Origin: an uncultured Eubacteriales bacterium
GTDB lineage: Bacteria; Bacillota; Clostridia; Lachnospirales; Lachnospiraceae
DNA length: 6,927 nucleotides
Direction of reading: 5' to 3'
Assembly: GCA_900548855.1 (NCBI GenBank)
Contig: URMF01000090.1
Location: 1-6,927 of the forward strand
Part shown: positions 1 to 6,072 of the stretch, one piece after another
Numbering within the stretch: position 1 is the first letter of the stretch
How the letters are laid out: every line of letters begins with the position of its first letter
Notes under the pieces: generated by a model
What the model was told of the DNA's origin: nothing
The model's input: the letters and a program-made list of their open reading frames with translations, nothing else
Database searches by the model: none
Position numbers and translations under genes: made by a program

Positions 1-490
1 TTCTAAGAGACTTCCCAACCGCTTGATTAAGAAGTCTTTTAGAGCATACAACACCCGCCGCCAGCTTGTATTTTTTATACTGTCTGACCGCAAAGTGGTT
101 CGGGTTCTCCTTTTCCAGCTCCTCAAACAGCAGGTCAACCGCATTTTTGAAATTCTCATCATCTTCCCTTGCTTCACTGGCATCCACCAGATCAATCAGC
201 ATGGAAAAATTCTGTTCCTCCTCCGGTGCTTCGTACCAGATATATGCTATCAGGGCTGTATAATAGAGCTTTTCCGCTTTCACCCAGAAATCCTCAGAGG
301 CTTGCTGTCCTTCCCCTTTGGTATTTACAATGATTGTGTTTACGAGTTTCAGAATATCCTTTTCGCTACGGATATAAGCGAAAGGATTGTAATGCATTGA
401 TTTTGCAAAGTTAATGGTATTCAGCACCTTGATCCGGTAATTATTCTTAGACAGCATTTTGCCACATTCCACGAGGACTGTGCCTTTAGG
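1..490 (-). pseudogene. virD4: Internal fragment of a VirD4/TraG-type conjugative coupling protein gene
   Basis: The minus strand encodes about 145 codons that I recognise as the middle of the clostridial VirD4-like type IV coupling protein, the membrane ATPase that delivers relaxosomes to the conjugation channel. Landmarks in order are PKGTVLVECGKML, YRIKVLNTINF, YNPFAYI, EDFWVKAEKL, AIAYIWYEAP-like residues, and FAVRQYKKYKLAAG ending near position 53. The Walker A motif, which lies upstream of the (D)PKG strand in this family, is missing, as are the downstream Walker B and C-terminal parts. At the 5' side the homology stops at the proline codon at 488-490. The usual aspartate before PKG is replaced by leucine, and in-frame stops occur at 521-526. 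At the 3' side the family sequence (KTAKSIL after LAAG) is replaced by unrelated codons, though the frame stays open to the window edge. The gene is therefore broken on both sides. Family assignment is firm; the exact junctions are inferred from memory of the family. Confidence 0.8.
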
Positions 491-556
491 AAGCGTTTTG
501 TCAATACAGAGAATGATAATTCATTAAAAAATGAGTTGTTTTTGTAGTGTACAGCC

Positions 557-736
557 TTAGAAATTGCCTGCTGTCACTTCCTGACAGATTAAATTCTTCA
601 TTCTGTCCTCTATTGTTACCTTTTTTGCTTTGTTGAAGAACACCCCGACAAGGTAGGTAGTGTTTCCTATTCTCGCCTTGAAATTGCCACCATCAATATA
701 ATTTGCTTTATTTTCCGCTGTTTTCTCTTCCTGCAT
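557..736 (-). CDS. tnpW: TnpW-like small transposon protein
   Basis: This encodes a 59-residue protein that I recognise as the TnpW family named from Tn4451, whose function is unknown. The recognisable core is YIDGGNFKARIGNTTYLVGV, followed by a basic stretch and an ending typical of the family (LICQEVTAGNF). The ATG at 736 is preferred over the GTG two codons upstream, because AAGGAG lies about eight bases before the ATG but too close to the GTG. No transmembrane segment or signal peptide is visible. It lies downstream of the VapE-type helicase gene, separated by a 224-base repeat-bearing spacer, and is the last element gene before the virD4 fragment. In Tn4451 tnpW is also the last gene before one end of the element, so the position supports both the identification and a nearby terminus. 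Family call moderately sure; role unknown. Confidence 0.65.
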   Translation of the reverse strand: MQEEKTAENKANYIDGGNFKARIGNTTYLVGVFFNKAKKVTIEDRMKNLICQEVTAGNF

Positions 737-742
737 TCGCAC

Positions 743-960
743 CTCTCCTTTCCAAGATTCCCCCTACAAGGGACAGGTAACAAAAAAGGTAACATGACCG
801 AAAAGACCTCTCAAATCACCCTACCTGTATCTGCTACCTGTGTTTTACTTATTTTTCTATTTTCTTGTTACTTTTGTTACCTACAAGAGAAAACCCAGTA
901 AAATCAATACTTTCACTGGGTAACAGAACCGGTAACAAAAAGGTAACATCATCAATTCTG
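743..960. other. Candidate iteron-type replication origin
   Basis: This gene-free spacer follows the helicase gene. On the plus strand the hexamer GGTAAC occurs exactly at 776, 788, 919, 931 and 942, with spacings of 12, 12 and 11 bases within the two clusters. Inverted copies are GTTACC at 876 and the variant GTTACT at 867. Degenerate inverted copies, CTACCTG, occur at 821 and 834. Between the clusters, about 841-875 is strongly AT-rich. Short repeats flanking an AT-rich core just downstream of primase and helicase genes match the known arrangement of replication origins in staphylococcal pathogenicity islands, where the island helicase binds the repeats. Use as an origin here is inference. 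The repeats could instead bind a repressor of tnpW. Confidence 0.45.
893..921 (-). terminator. Weak terminator-like hairpin after the helicase gene
   Basis: On the minus strand a 7-bp perfect stem, ACCCAGT with ACTGGGT, encloses a 15-base loop and is followed by TTTCTCTT, a poor T tract. It lies 40 bases after the helicase stop and overlaps one GGTAAC repeat. It may end helicase transcription or be a structural part of the candidate origin. Confidence 0.3.
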
Positions 961-2292
961 TTACTTGAATGGTATCTCTAATTCCAGTTGCTTCGGTACT
1001 GCCATAAAACCATCGCTGTCCGCTTTGTCGGGGATTCCCTGAGAGAAACCGGCACGAACCCAGCCACGCTGTTTGCCATAGACACCGAAATGCATGGCAC
1101 CATCACTCATAATCCAGTCTGTTACCGAATTATTCATAATGTCGCAAATCTGTTTCAATTCAATTCTCTTTGGCTCATAATCCCTGTGAAGAGCTTCTTT
1201 CCAAAGCATTTTGGAACAAACCCTGTCCCCCTTGAAATTATCAAGAAACGCAAGTATCATTCCTGCATCTGCATCTTCCGGCATGAACTGCTTCTGATAA
1301 TCTTTCAGATACTCGGCTGATTCCCTGCTTAGCATAAGCCTGAACTCTCCTGACCTGTATATCTCCATAGCTTCCGCCCACACCTGCTCGATATACTTTC
1401 TTGAAAGCTCTTCATTTTCAAGAATATGGCACTCCGCCCTGTCTGGATAAACCATGACTGGCATAAATCGTCTATTGCCTGTTCTGTCGAGAGGAAGCGT
1501 GTCCATAGCGTTGGAAGTGCCACCAAACACGCACTGTCTCGGTCTGTCCTTTGGCTGTGTCTCATAAGGAACCTTGTAAATGTCGCTCTGTCTGCTGATG
1601 AATGACTTTATATCCTCAATGCTCCTTGCACTGGCTGTTGCTATCATTTCTGACAGTTCTATGATTAAATGCCCCTGCATCTTCCGGAACACATTTTCAT
1701 CATCAAGTTTCTTCAAATCATCCGTAAACCATGAATCATTCATGGCTAGGAATCTGAAAAACGTTGACTTTCCGGCTCCCTGACCCCCCACCAGAATCAG
1801 CATATATTCAAACTTCGTTCCAGATCGGTATACCCTTGAAATTGCCCCTAACAGAAGGACTTTCATTGCTTCATAGACATAATTGTTCTGATCGGCTCCA
1901 AGGAAGTGATGAAGCACATCTTTGATACGTTCTTTCCCATCCCAGACCAGAGAACCTAGTTTTTCACGAATCGGATGATACTTATTTTCCATAGCAACCA
2001 CATTGATAGCCGATTTTATCTTCTTTTCCGTTGTAAGGCTGTAATGTTCTTCAAGATACAACATGATATGGTCTATATCAGAATCTGTAAGTGCCGGACT
2101 CTCACGATACCACCCTAACCCCTTAACAATGTCGTTTCTGTCAGTCATCATGTTATAACGAATGGCTCCCTTGAACTTCGGGTCGTTCTCAAAGACTGTA
2201 ACCACATTTCTAATGCACTGCTTCACAGCTCCTTTGTCTGTTGTGATTAACTGTTCCCTGATTCCTGCGATATTCCCTGACTCTTCTCTCAA
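961..2292 (-). CDS. VapE/VirE-family P-loop helicase-like replication protein
   Basis: This 443-residue protein belongs to the virulence-associated E (VapE/VirE) family of P-loop ATPases found in phage satellites and mobile elements, where relatives act as replicative helicases or initiators. The N-terminal 100 residues are variable. A family segment, YHPIREKLGSLVWDGKERI, spans about 105-123. Walker A is GGQGAGKST at 169-177. A Walker B-like strand is HLIIELSE at 208-215. GGTSN at 257-261 and the arginine-rich RTGNRRF at 270-276 fit the sensor and arginine-finger positions. All key ATPase motifs look intact. The start is a TTG at 2290-2292 preceded by AGGGGGTGG at a suitable distance, so the gene overlaps the end of the primase gene by 83 bases in another frame. 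An alternative start further in is possible, since no ATG near the beginning has as good a ribosome binding site. Overlap, order and the repeats downstream suggest a replication module. Family call confident; helicase activity inferred. Confidence 0.85.
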   Translation of the reverse strand: MREESGNIAGIREQLITTDKGAVKQCIRNVVTVFENDPKFKGAIRYNMMTDRNDIVKGLGWYRESPALTDSDIDHIMLYLEEHYSLTTEKKIKSAINVVAMENKYHPIREKLGSLVWDGKERIKDVLHHFLGADQNNYVYEAMKVLLLGAISRVYRSGTKFEYMLILVGGQGAGKSTFFRFLAMNDSWFTDDLKKLDDENVFRKMQGHLIIELSEMIATASARSIEDIKSFISRQSDIYKVPYETQPKDRPRQCVFGGTSNAMDTLPLDRTGNRRFMPVMVYPDRAECHILENEELSRKYIEQVWAEAMEIYRSGEFRLMLSRESAEYLKDYQKQFMPEDADAGMILAFLDNFKGDRVCSKMLWKEALHRDYEPKRIELKQICDIMNNSVTDWIMSDGAMHFGVYGKQRGWVRAGFSQGIPDKADSDGFMAVPKQLELEIPFK

Positions 2293-2848
2293 TATCTTCC
2301 ACCCCCTTTCCTAAATCGTGTATCACTGCTTCCTTTTCATCTTCCGTACCCCACAGCAGGGTATCAAGCTGAAACTCAACCTTTTCCCGATTCTGCACAG
2401 TTTCCACATATCTTTCATCAATCTTTTCCATGCTTTCCGGTCTGAAATTCCGCTCCCATTCTTTCAGCAGATGAAGATAGTCGGACAGCACCCGATATGT
2501 CTTTGTTTTCGTTTCTTCAAGAATCTGCATTGGAGATTTCTCTCTTCTTACCGGCTTGGGCGGTGATCGCACCGAACTGTCATAGATAATCCCAAACTCG
2601 TCAGCTATCTGCATGGCTGCTTCTCTTGGTGACCGGTTATAATATTTAGCGACAAAATCAATCGCATCTCCCTTTTCCCCACAACCAAAACAAAAATATT
2701 TTTTATCTGTCGGTTTTACTTTCATGCTCGCCGTTTTGTCCTGATGAAACGGACATCTGCACATGTTATTTCGATTGAAAACAATGCCTGCTCTCTCCAT
2801 GACTTCCCTTGCGGTCACTCTTTCCTTTACTTCATCAAATACTCCCAT
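2210..2848 (-). CDS. Short CHC2 zinc-finger primase-like protein
   Basis: This 212-residue protein has a DnaG-type CHC2 zinc-binding domain at its N terminus. The ligands are C32, H35, C53 and C56, in CPFH and FCFGCGEKGD contexts, with the usual 17 residues between H35 and C53. The FHQDKTASM stretch that follows matches the family pattern. In bacterial primases this domain recognises the initiation trinucleotide. The remaining 120 or so residues are charged and helical, and I see no TOPRIM catalytic domain (full DnaG is about 600 residues). It may therefore be an accessory or degenerate primase, or its C-terminal part may be divergent. The ATG at 2848 is chosen because GGAAAGG sits five bases upstream; a TTG six codons earlier has no such site. 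It follows the relaxase gene after a terminator-like hairpin and overlaps the helicase gene, so the two are probably translated from one message. Zinc domain confident; priming activity uncertain. Confidence 0.8.
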   Translation of the reverse strand: MGVFDEVKERVTAREVMERAGIVFNRNNMCRCPFHQDKTASMKVKPTDKKYFCFGCGEKGDAIDFVAKYYNRSPREAAMQIADEFGIIYDSSVRSPPKPVRREKSPMQILEETKTKTYRVLSDYLHLLKEWERNFRPESMEKIDERYVETVQNREKVEFQLDTLLWGTEDEKEAVIHDLGKGVEDIERRVREYRRNQGTVNHNRQRSCEAVH

Positions 2849-2867
2849 ACAATCCTTTCCGGACAAT

Positions 2868-2906
2868 AAAAAAGCATCTGTATTTCCACTAATGGATTAC
2901 AAATGC
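2868..2906 (-). terminator. Intrinsic terminator between relaxase and primase genes
   Basis: Three bases after the relaxase stop codon, the minus strand can form a 9-bp stem, GCATTTGTA with TACAGATGC (one G-U wobble). An inner CCA/TGG pairing lies inside the loop, and six T residues then TATT follow directly. This is a good Rho-independent terminator in the direction of transcription. The T run ends only about 20 bases before the primase start, which leaves no room for a promoter after it. Confidence 0.75.
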
Positions 2907-2909
2907 TTC

Positions 2910-4133
2910 CTAAAGTTCCATATTCTTTTTTCTGATATGCACATCTTGTTTTTTCTCATATTCCATAACCTGCTTCTGTTTTTCTTTCAGTTTTGCCTGA
3001 ATGGAAACCCTTGCCTGTTCCTTAATCTGTTCCTTTGCCTTAACCTTATTTTTCGGCTCATTCAGGGCAGAGATGATATTTCCCAAAAGTGCCTGTGATG
3101 CTTTTTCCAGTTTGGCAACAATCGCATTTACGACCTTGGAAGCCACCGACTTTGATTTATCACTGAGTTTATCTTTCGGCTGTTGCTGTAAAAGCTCTCC
3201 ATAGTCCTTTACGACATCAACATCATGCTTCACTGTTTCCTCTTTCACACGCTTTGTGACAACCTCACAAGCCTTTTCATAAGCAAGGTCTACTGCTTCT
3301 TCAATGACTGCGTTTACGTCCTCTATCTTCATCACAAGACCATCAAGAACAGCCTGTTTTTCCTCAATGCGTTTCTTCTGATTCATGATGATAAAATCCT
3401 GCTTCTCCAGATAGCTTGCACCGCCATACACCGGCTCAACATCAATCGTCAGTCCATGATTCTGACAGATGCTGATAAATAGTTTTCTGCACTCTTCATC
3501 AAAAACCATCTTCCGGTTATTGTACTTTCCCTTTTTCTCATTCGGCTTCGGAAGTTCAAAGCCAAGTTCTTCCAATGCCTTATCCTGTTGGGGACATAAT
3601 TCTCCATACTGATTCACCGCATCAAATACATGCCGTTCATGAATATGTGGTGTTGCTTCATCAAGATGCAAAGCCCAGTCCAGTATATGAACATGGGAAC
3701 CATACCGTCTGTTAAATTCCTCGAAATATTCTGCACTGACCTGTGCAAGCACATCAGCAGACACCGCACCGTCCATGTTTCCAAGCTGTAATAAAGTTTC
3801 TTCCGGACACGTTTTATTATTTTCAAGAATAGCATCAATCGTTTTTACTCGGTCATAGTGTCTTGCTTTCCGGTTTCTCTCATTCTGACCGTCCACATGG
3901 TCTGAATATTTCTCAACATAATATGCTTTTTCTATTTCCGTAAAAGTGAATCTCGCCCGCTCGTCCTTATCACTCTGCAGGCTGTACCCCTGATAACAAT
4001 CCCAGTACACATTCATCTTCGTTCTCTCTGCGTCAATATGCTCACTATTTTCTACATCAAATCTGCGGTCATTGTGCTTTGCGTCATAGGTTCCATGCTT
4101 GCCTGACCGTCCATTGTGCCTAGTTGCTTTCAT
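2910..4133 (-). CDS. MobV-family relaxase (plasmid recombination/mobilization protein)
   Basis: This 407-residue protein is a MobV/Pre-type relaxase, which nicks oriT and stays covalently attached to the transferred strand. The N-terminal KHNDR motif at 19-23 contains H20. It matches the HNER motif of pMV158 MobM, whose histidine is the nucleophile. HLDEATPHIH at 156-165 is the family metal-binding motif with the expected histidines and acidic residues. Residues from about 250 to the end are charged and coiled-coil-like, ending in a basic KEKQKQ-rich tail, as in clostridial relatives including TnpZ of Tn4451. The ATG at 4131-4133 is chosen because AAAGGAAAG lies a few bases upstream and because MKATRHNG is the typical beginning. 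An in-frame extension to 4235 would run through a terminator hairpin. The hairpin-rich region upstream is the probable oriT. No type IV secretion genes are visible, so transfer would need a helper element. Confident family call. Confidence 0.93.
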   Translation of the reverse strand: MKATRHNGRSGKHGTYDAKHNDRRFDVENSEHIDAERTKMNVYWDCYQGYSLQSDKDERARFTFTEIEKAYYVEKYSDHVDGQNERNRKARHYDRVKTIDAILENNKTCPEETLLQLGNMDGAVSADVLAQVSAEYFEEFNRRYGSHVHILDWALHLDEATPHIHERHVFDAVNQYGELCPQQDKALEELGFELPKPNEKKGKYNNRKMVFDEECRKLFISICQNHGLTIDVEPVYGGASYLEKQDFIIMNQKKRIEEKQAVLDGLVMKIEDVNAVIEEAVDLAYEKACEVVTKRVKEETVKHDVDVVKDYGELLQQQPKDKLSDKSKSVASKVVNAIVAKLEKASQALLGNIISALNEPKNKVKAKEQIKEQARVSIQAKLKEKQKQVMEYEKKQDVHIRKKNMEL

Positions 4134-4156
4134 GCTAATCTTTCCTTTCTTTCCAT

Positions 4157-4190
4157 AAAAAAAGACCAAGTAAATCTCTCTACTCAGTCT
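4157..4190 (-). terminator. Terminator-like hairpin in the relaxase gene leader
   Basis: On the minus strand AGACTGAGTA pairs with TACTTGGTCT over 10 bp (two G-U wobbles) around an eight-base loop, followed by a run of six to seven T residues. It sits between the hairpin-rich region and the relaxase ribosome binding site, with the T run about 10 bases from that site. It could end transcripts from the cargo genes or act as an attenuator for the relaxase. Confidence 0.6.
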
Positions 4191-4216
4191 GTTTATCGTA
4201 ACAATATTTAGTTTTT

Positions 4217-4399
4217 TTCCCGAAGGGAATTGCAACGAAGTTGCTTAATCTTGTGAAGCTCTGCTACAAGCAATACCCAGTACTTAGTGGCGAAACGCCA
4301 CTAACTGGGCAATGGTTGCACCCTTGACCGGCTAAGGCGCTTCGCCCTTAACCCGAGCGGAGTCTTTCTCCTGCACCTTGCGTAAGGCTCTGCCTTTAC
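4217..4399. other. Candidate oriT: array of short-loop hairpins upstream of the relaxase
   Basis: This part of a 353-base gene-free stretch (4134-4486) holds successive inverted repeats, most with three-base loops. They are TTCCC/GGGAA (4217-4229), GCAAC/GTTGC (4232-4244), CTTGT/ACAAG (4250-4270), TAAGGCG with CGCCCTTA (4333-4350) and GTAAGGC with GCCTTTAC (4382-4399). The strongest spans 4276-4309: a perfect 9-bp stem TTAGTGGCG/CGCCACTAA with an AAA loop, extended by CCCAG/CTGGG across a three-base bulge. MobV relaxases act at inverted repeats upstream of their own genes, so this stem is the likeliest oriT core. The nick site cannot be assigned from sequence alone. From 4400 to 4486 I see only AT-rich sequence with no clear signal. 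Confidence 0.55.
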
Positions 4400-4486
4400 A
4401 ATCCGACAACCTGAAATTTGTGGGTTCTTTACATAGATAAAATTTCAATTTTCAAAGCTATCCCCATTGAGAGAATAAACTAAAAT

Positions 4487-5035
4487 TTATTCCACTATCC
4501 CACTCCAATTGTTTACAATAATATCTGCGTTACTTTCAAGGTCCGTAGCACCGTCCAATTCAATTTTTACACACGACATATTTGTCATCCATTCTTTCTG
4601 TTCTCTCATATTTGGTGATCCATCTTCTTCATAACTTCGATTATCTTTCAAAAATTTCATATGGGATTCATACATATCTCCACCTTCAAGTACTCTTCTT
4701 CCAAATCGCTCTATTGCTCTTTTATGAACTCGTTGTATTCGAATATCTGGTTCAACATAAAGAAATACCATCATTTTAAACATATCATCAAATGCATAAT
4801 GAAAGGAACTCATCGAACCAGCCATAACAAAATGTTCATATGGAGCAATATCAGTGTTCAGTCTGCTAATCTTTTCTTCCCTCGTATACATTTGTGTATA
4901 TGGACTATCTGTATTCTGTTTCCAAATATAATCATCCACATCAAAATATAGATATCCCAGTTTCTGTGCAACTATTTTTCCAAGTGTTGTCTTTCCACTT
5001 CCAGATGGACCAATTATCATAATTCCAGTTGACAT
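4487..5035 (-). CDS. P-loop nucleotide kinase-like protein (AAA/adenylate-kinase fold)
   Basis: This 182-residue protein has a Walker A motif GPSGSGKT at 9-16, at the very N terminus as in small nucleotide, shikimate or antibiotic kinases. It is followed by YFDVDDYIW at 31-38, whose acidic residues sit where such kinases hold their substrate. A hydrophobic strand, MVFLYVEP (89-96), leads into an arginine-rich stretch, RIQRVHKRAIERFGRR (about 99-114), that could form the lid. I do not recognise a specific substrate. The ATG at 5035 has GAGGTG five to six bases upstream. The gene starts 58 bases after the acetyltransferase stop and is probably co-transcribed with it. It is the last cargo gene before the oriT-like region. 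It shares the FDVD motif after the P loop with the other kinase in the window, but the two are not close duplicates. Fold fairly sure; role unknown. Confidence 0.6.
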   Translation of the reverse strand: MSTGIMIIGPSGSGKTTLGKIVAQKLGYLYFDVDDYIWKQNTDSPYTQMYTREEKISRLNTDIAPYEHFVMAGSMSSFHYAFDDMFKMMVFLYVEPDIRIQRVHKRAIERFGRRVLEGGDMYESHMKFLKDNRSYEEDGSPNMREQKEWMTNMSCVKIELDGATDLESNADIIVNNWSGIVE

Positions 5036-5093
5036 ATTTACACCTCACTAAATAGCAATAAAGATTTATTATTGTTCTGAAAATCGGAATTTA

Positions 5094-5861
5094 TTACTTA
5101 TTCATTTCATCAACTAAGCTTGCTGCTTTTACCGTCATTTCCACCCATCCAGGCACAAAACCACTGCGCAATGCATTTTTTACCGATTTAAAATTTGACC
5201 ACGCACAGCAGTAAAATGGTACTTTGCCTCTTTCAATTATTTCAATTGCAAGATTACTTGTTAGTGATGAAGCAATTCCCATTCTTCGATATTCAGGCAA
5301 AACATCGACACCTATCTGCCACATATTATCACAATCCGCTGAACACGCTGCGAGACCTACAAGCTTCTCACCATCATATGCTCCAACTCCCAGAACATCT
5401 AATTCTTTTCTATCTGCACACAATGCATTCCCCCACATTGGAAGATACAAATCTGCAAAATCTTTTTGTTCTAACACTTTAAGGACATAATTGCACTCTA
5501 ATCTTTTCAATCGTTCCATATCCGGCAAAAAATACTCTGCCATAAAACATACTCTATATCCTTTTTCTTTCATCCGTTCATCAAGCCAGTGCATGTTAGG
5601 CGTCTCAAAACAATGATAAAATTCAAACTTACTCAGATATGTTTCAACTATTTCTTTAAATTCATCTTTCACAGATGCAACTACATTGCTTCCATAAGAC
5701 ACAAAATTACAAGCGATAGGTTCTTTATAATATTTTCTTGCCAAAGGTCCAACTCCAGATTTAACAAATACATTTGTATCCTGAAGGAAGTCAGAAACCT
5801 TTGCATTTGTGTCATATGCAGATTGCTGCATTGCTATATCCATTATTTCTTTATTCGTCAT
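5094..5861 (-). CDS. GNAT-family N-acetyltransferase
   Basis: This 255-residue protein has a C-terminal GNAT domain, which transfers an acetyl group from acetyl-CoA to an amine. LVGLAACSADCDNMWQIGVDV (about 167-187) gives the central strands. The coenzyme A loop is YRRMGIA at 191-197, fitting R/Q-x-x-G-x-G/A with R192, G195 and A197. CCAWSNFKSVKNALRSGF at 218-235 is the usual motif B end. The first 120 or so residues form an extra N-terminal region seen in a group of Firmicute acetyltransferases; its role is unknown to me. The ATG at 5861 follows GGAAG by six bases. A possible own promoter lies at 5908-5937. It sits between two kinase-like genes in AT-rich cargo DNA, so modification of a small molecule or drug is possible but not shown. 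Domain call confident; substrate unknown. Confidence 0.85.
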   Translation of the reverse strand: MTNKEIMDIAMQQSAYDTNAKVSDFLQDTNVFVKSGVGPLARKYYKEPIACNFVSYGSNVVASVKDEFKEIVETYLSKFEFYHCFETPNMHWLDERMKEKGYRVCFMAEYFLPDMERLKRLECNYVLKVLEQKDFADLYLPMWGNALCADRKELDVLGVGAYDGEKLVGLAACSADCDNMWQIGVDVLPEYRRMGIASSLTSNLAIEIIERGKVPFYCCAWSNFKSVKNALRSGFVPGWVEMTVKAASLVDEMNK

Positions 5862-5907
5862 AACTTACTTCCTTTTTTATTCTTTATCCAATACTAAATT
5901 ATAAATT

Positions 5908-5937
5908 GTTATCATTCACTAAATATGAAGTTGTCAA
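5908..5937 (-). promoter_or_regulatory. Possible promoter for the acetyltransferase gene
   Basis: On the minus strand a perfect -35 box TTGACA (5932-5937) is followed after 18 bases by GATAAC (5908-5913), a 4/6 match to the -10 consensus. It lies about 50 bases upstream of the acetyltransferase start in an AT-rich gap. The weak -10 keeps confidence low. Confidence 0.3.
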
Positions 5938-5991
5938 TAGCGTTTAACAGAATTAAGATTCTTTTTATTCCTTTATTCTGCCTTATTAAGA

Positions 5992-6026
5992 TGCCACAAA
6001 TCAAGAATACTTCTCAATTTGTGGCA
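5992..6026. repeat. 10-bp perfect inverted repeat between kinase and acetyltransferase genes
   Basis: TGCCACAAAT (5992-6001) and ATTTGTGGCA (6017-6026) are perfect inverted copies around a 15-base spacer. The repeat lies 46 bases after the first kinase stop codon. No T tract follows in either direction, so it is either a weak terminator, an mRNA 3'-end stabilising hairpin or a protein binding site. Confidence 0.6.
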
Positions 6027-6072
6027 CTAATTCATTAAACAAAATGTGCTATAATCGAATGTCTTTCTTCAA

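Noticed and set aside
40..62. Group II intron beginning at the virD4 3' break
   Set aside because: The sequence after the break reads GTGTT, not the GTGYG start expected of bacterial group II introns, and too little lies in the window to see any intron structure.
23..400. Plus-strand open frame across the virD4 fragment
   Set aside because: It is the reverse complement of clearly recognisable VirD4 coding sequence and has no ribosome binding site or family resemblance. The other plus-strand open frames in the window were rejected for the same kind of reason.
737..742. GTG start two codons upstream for tnpW
   Set aside because: AAGGAG is too close to the GTG and well placed for the ATG at 736.
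743..960. GGTAAC repeats as a CRISPR array
   Set aside because: The repeats are only six bases long, spaced 11-12 bases apart, and occur in both orientations, which does not fit CRISPR repeats and spacers.
2849..2866. TTG start six codons upstream for the primase
   Set aside because: The extension would cover the GGAAAGG ribosome binding site that serves the ATG at 2848.
4134..4235. In-frame extension of the relaxase to an upstream ATG at 4235
   Set aside because: The extension crosses a terminator-like hairpin and two oriT-region hairpins. The ATG at 4133 has a good ribosome binding site and the typical family N terminus.
4439..4456. AAAATT/AATTTT inverted repeat as a terminator of the cargo genes
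   Set aside because: It is a very short AT-only stem with a two-base loop, too weak to form a terminator hairpin.
6050..6055. Plus-strand TATAAT as a promoter
   Set aside because: No suitable -35 box lies 16-18 bases upstream, and it would read antisense into the kinase gene with no plus-strand gene to serve.
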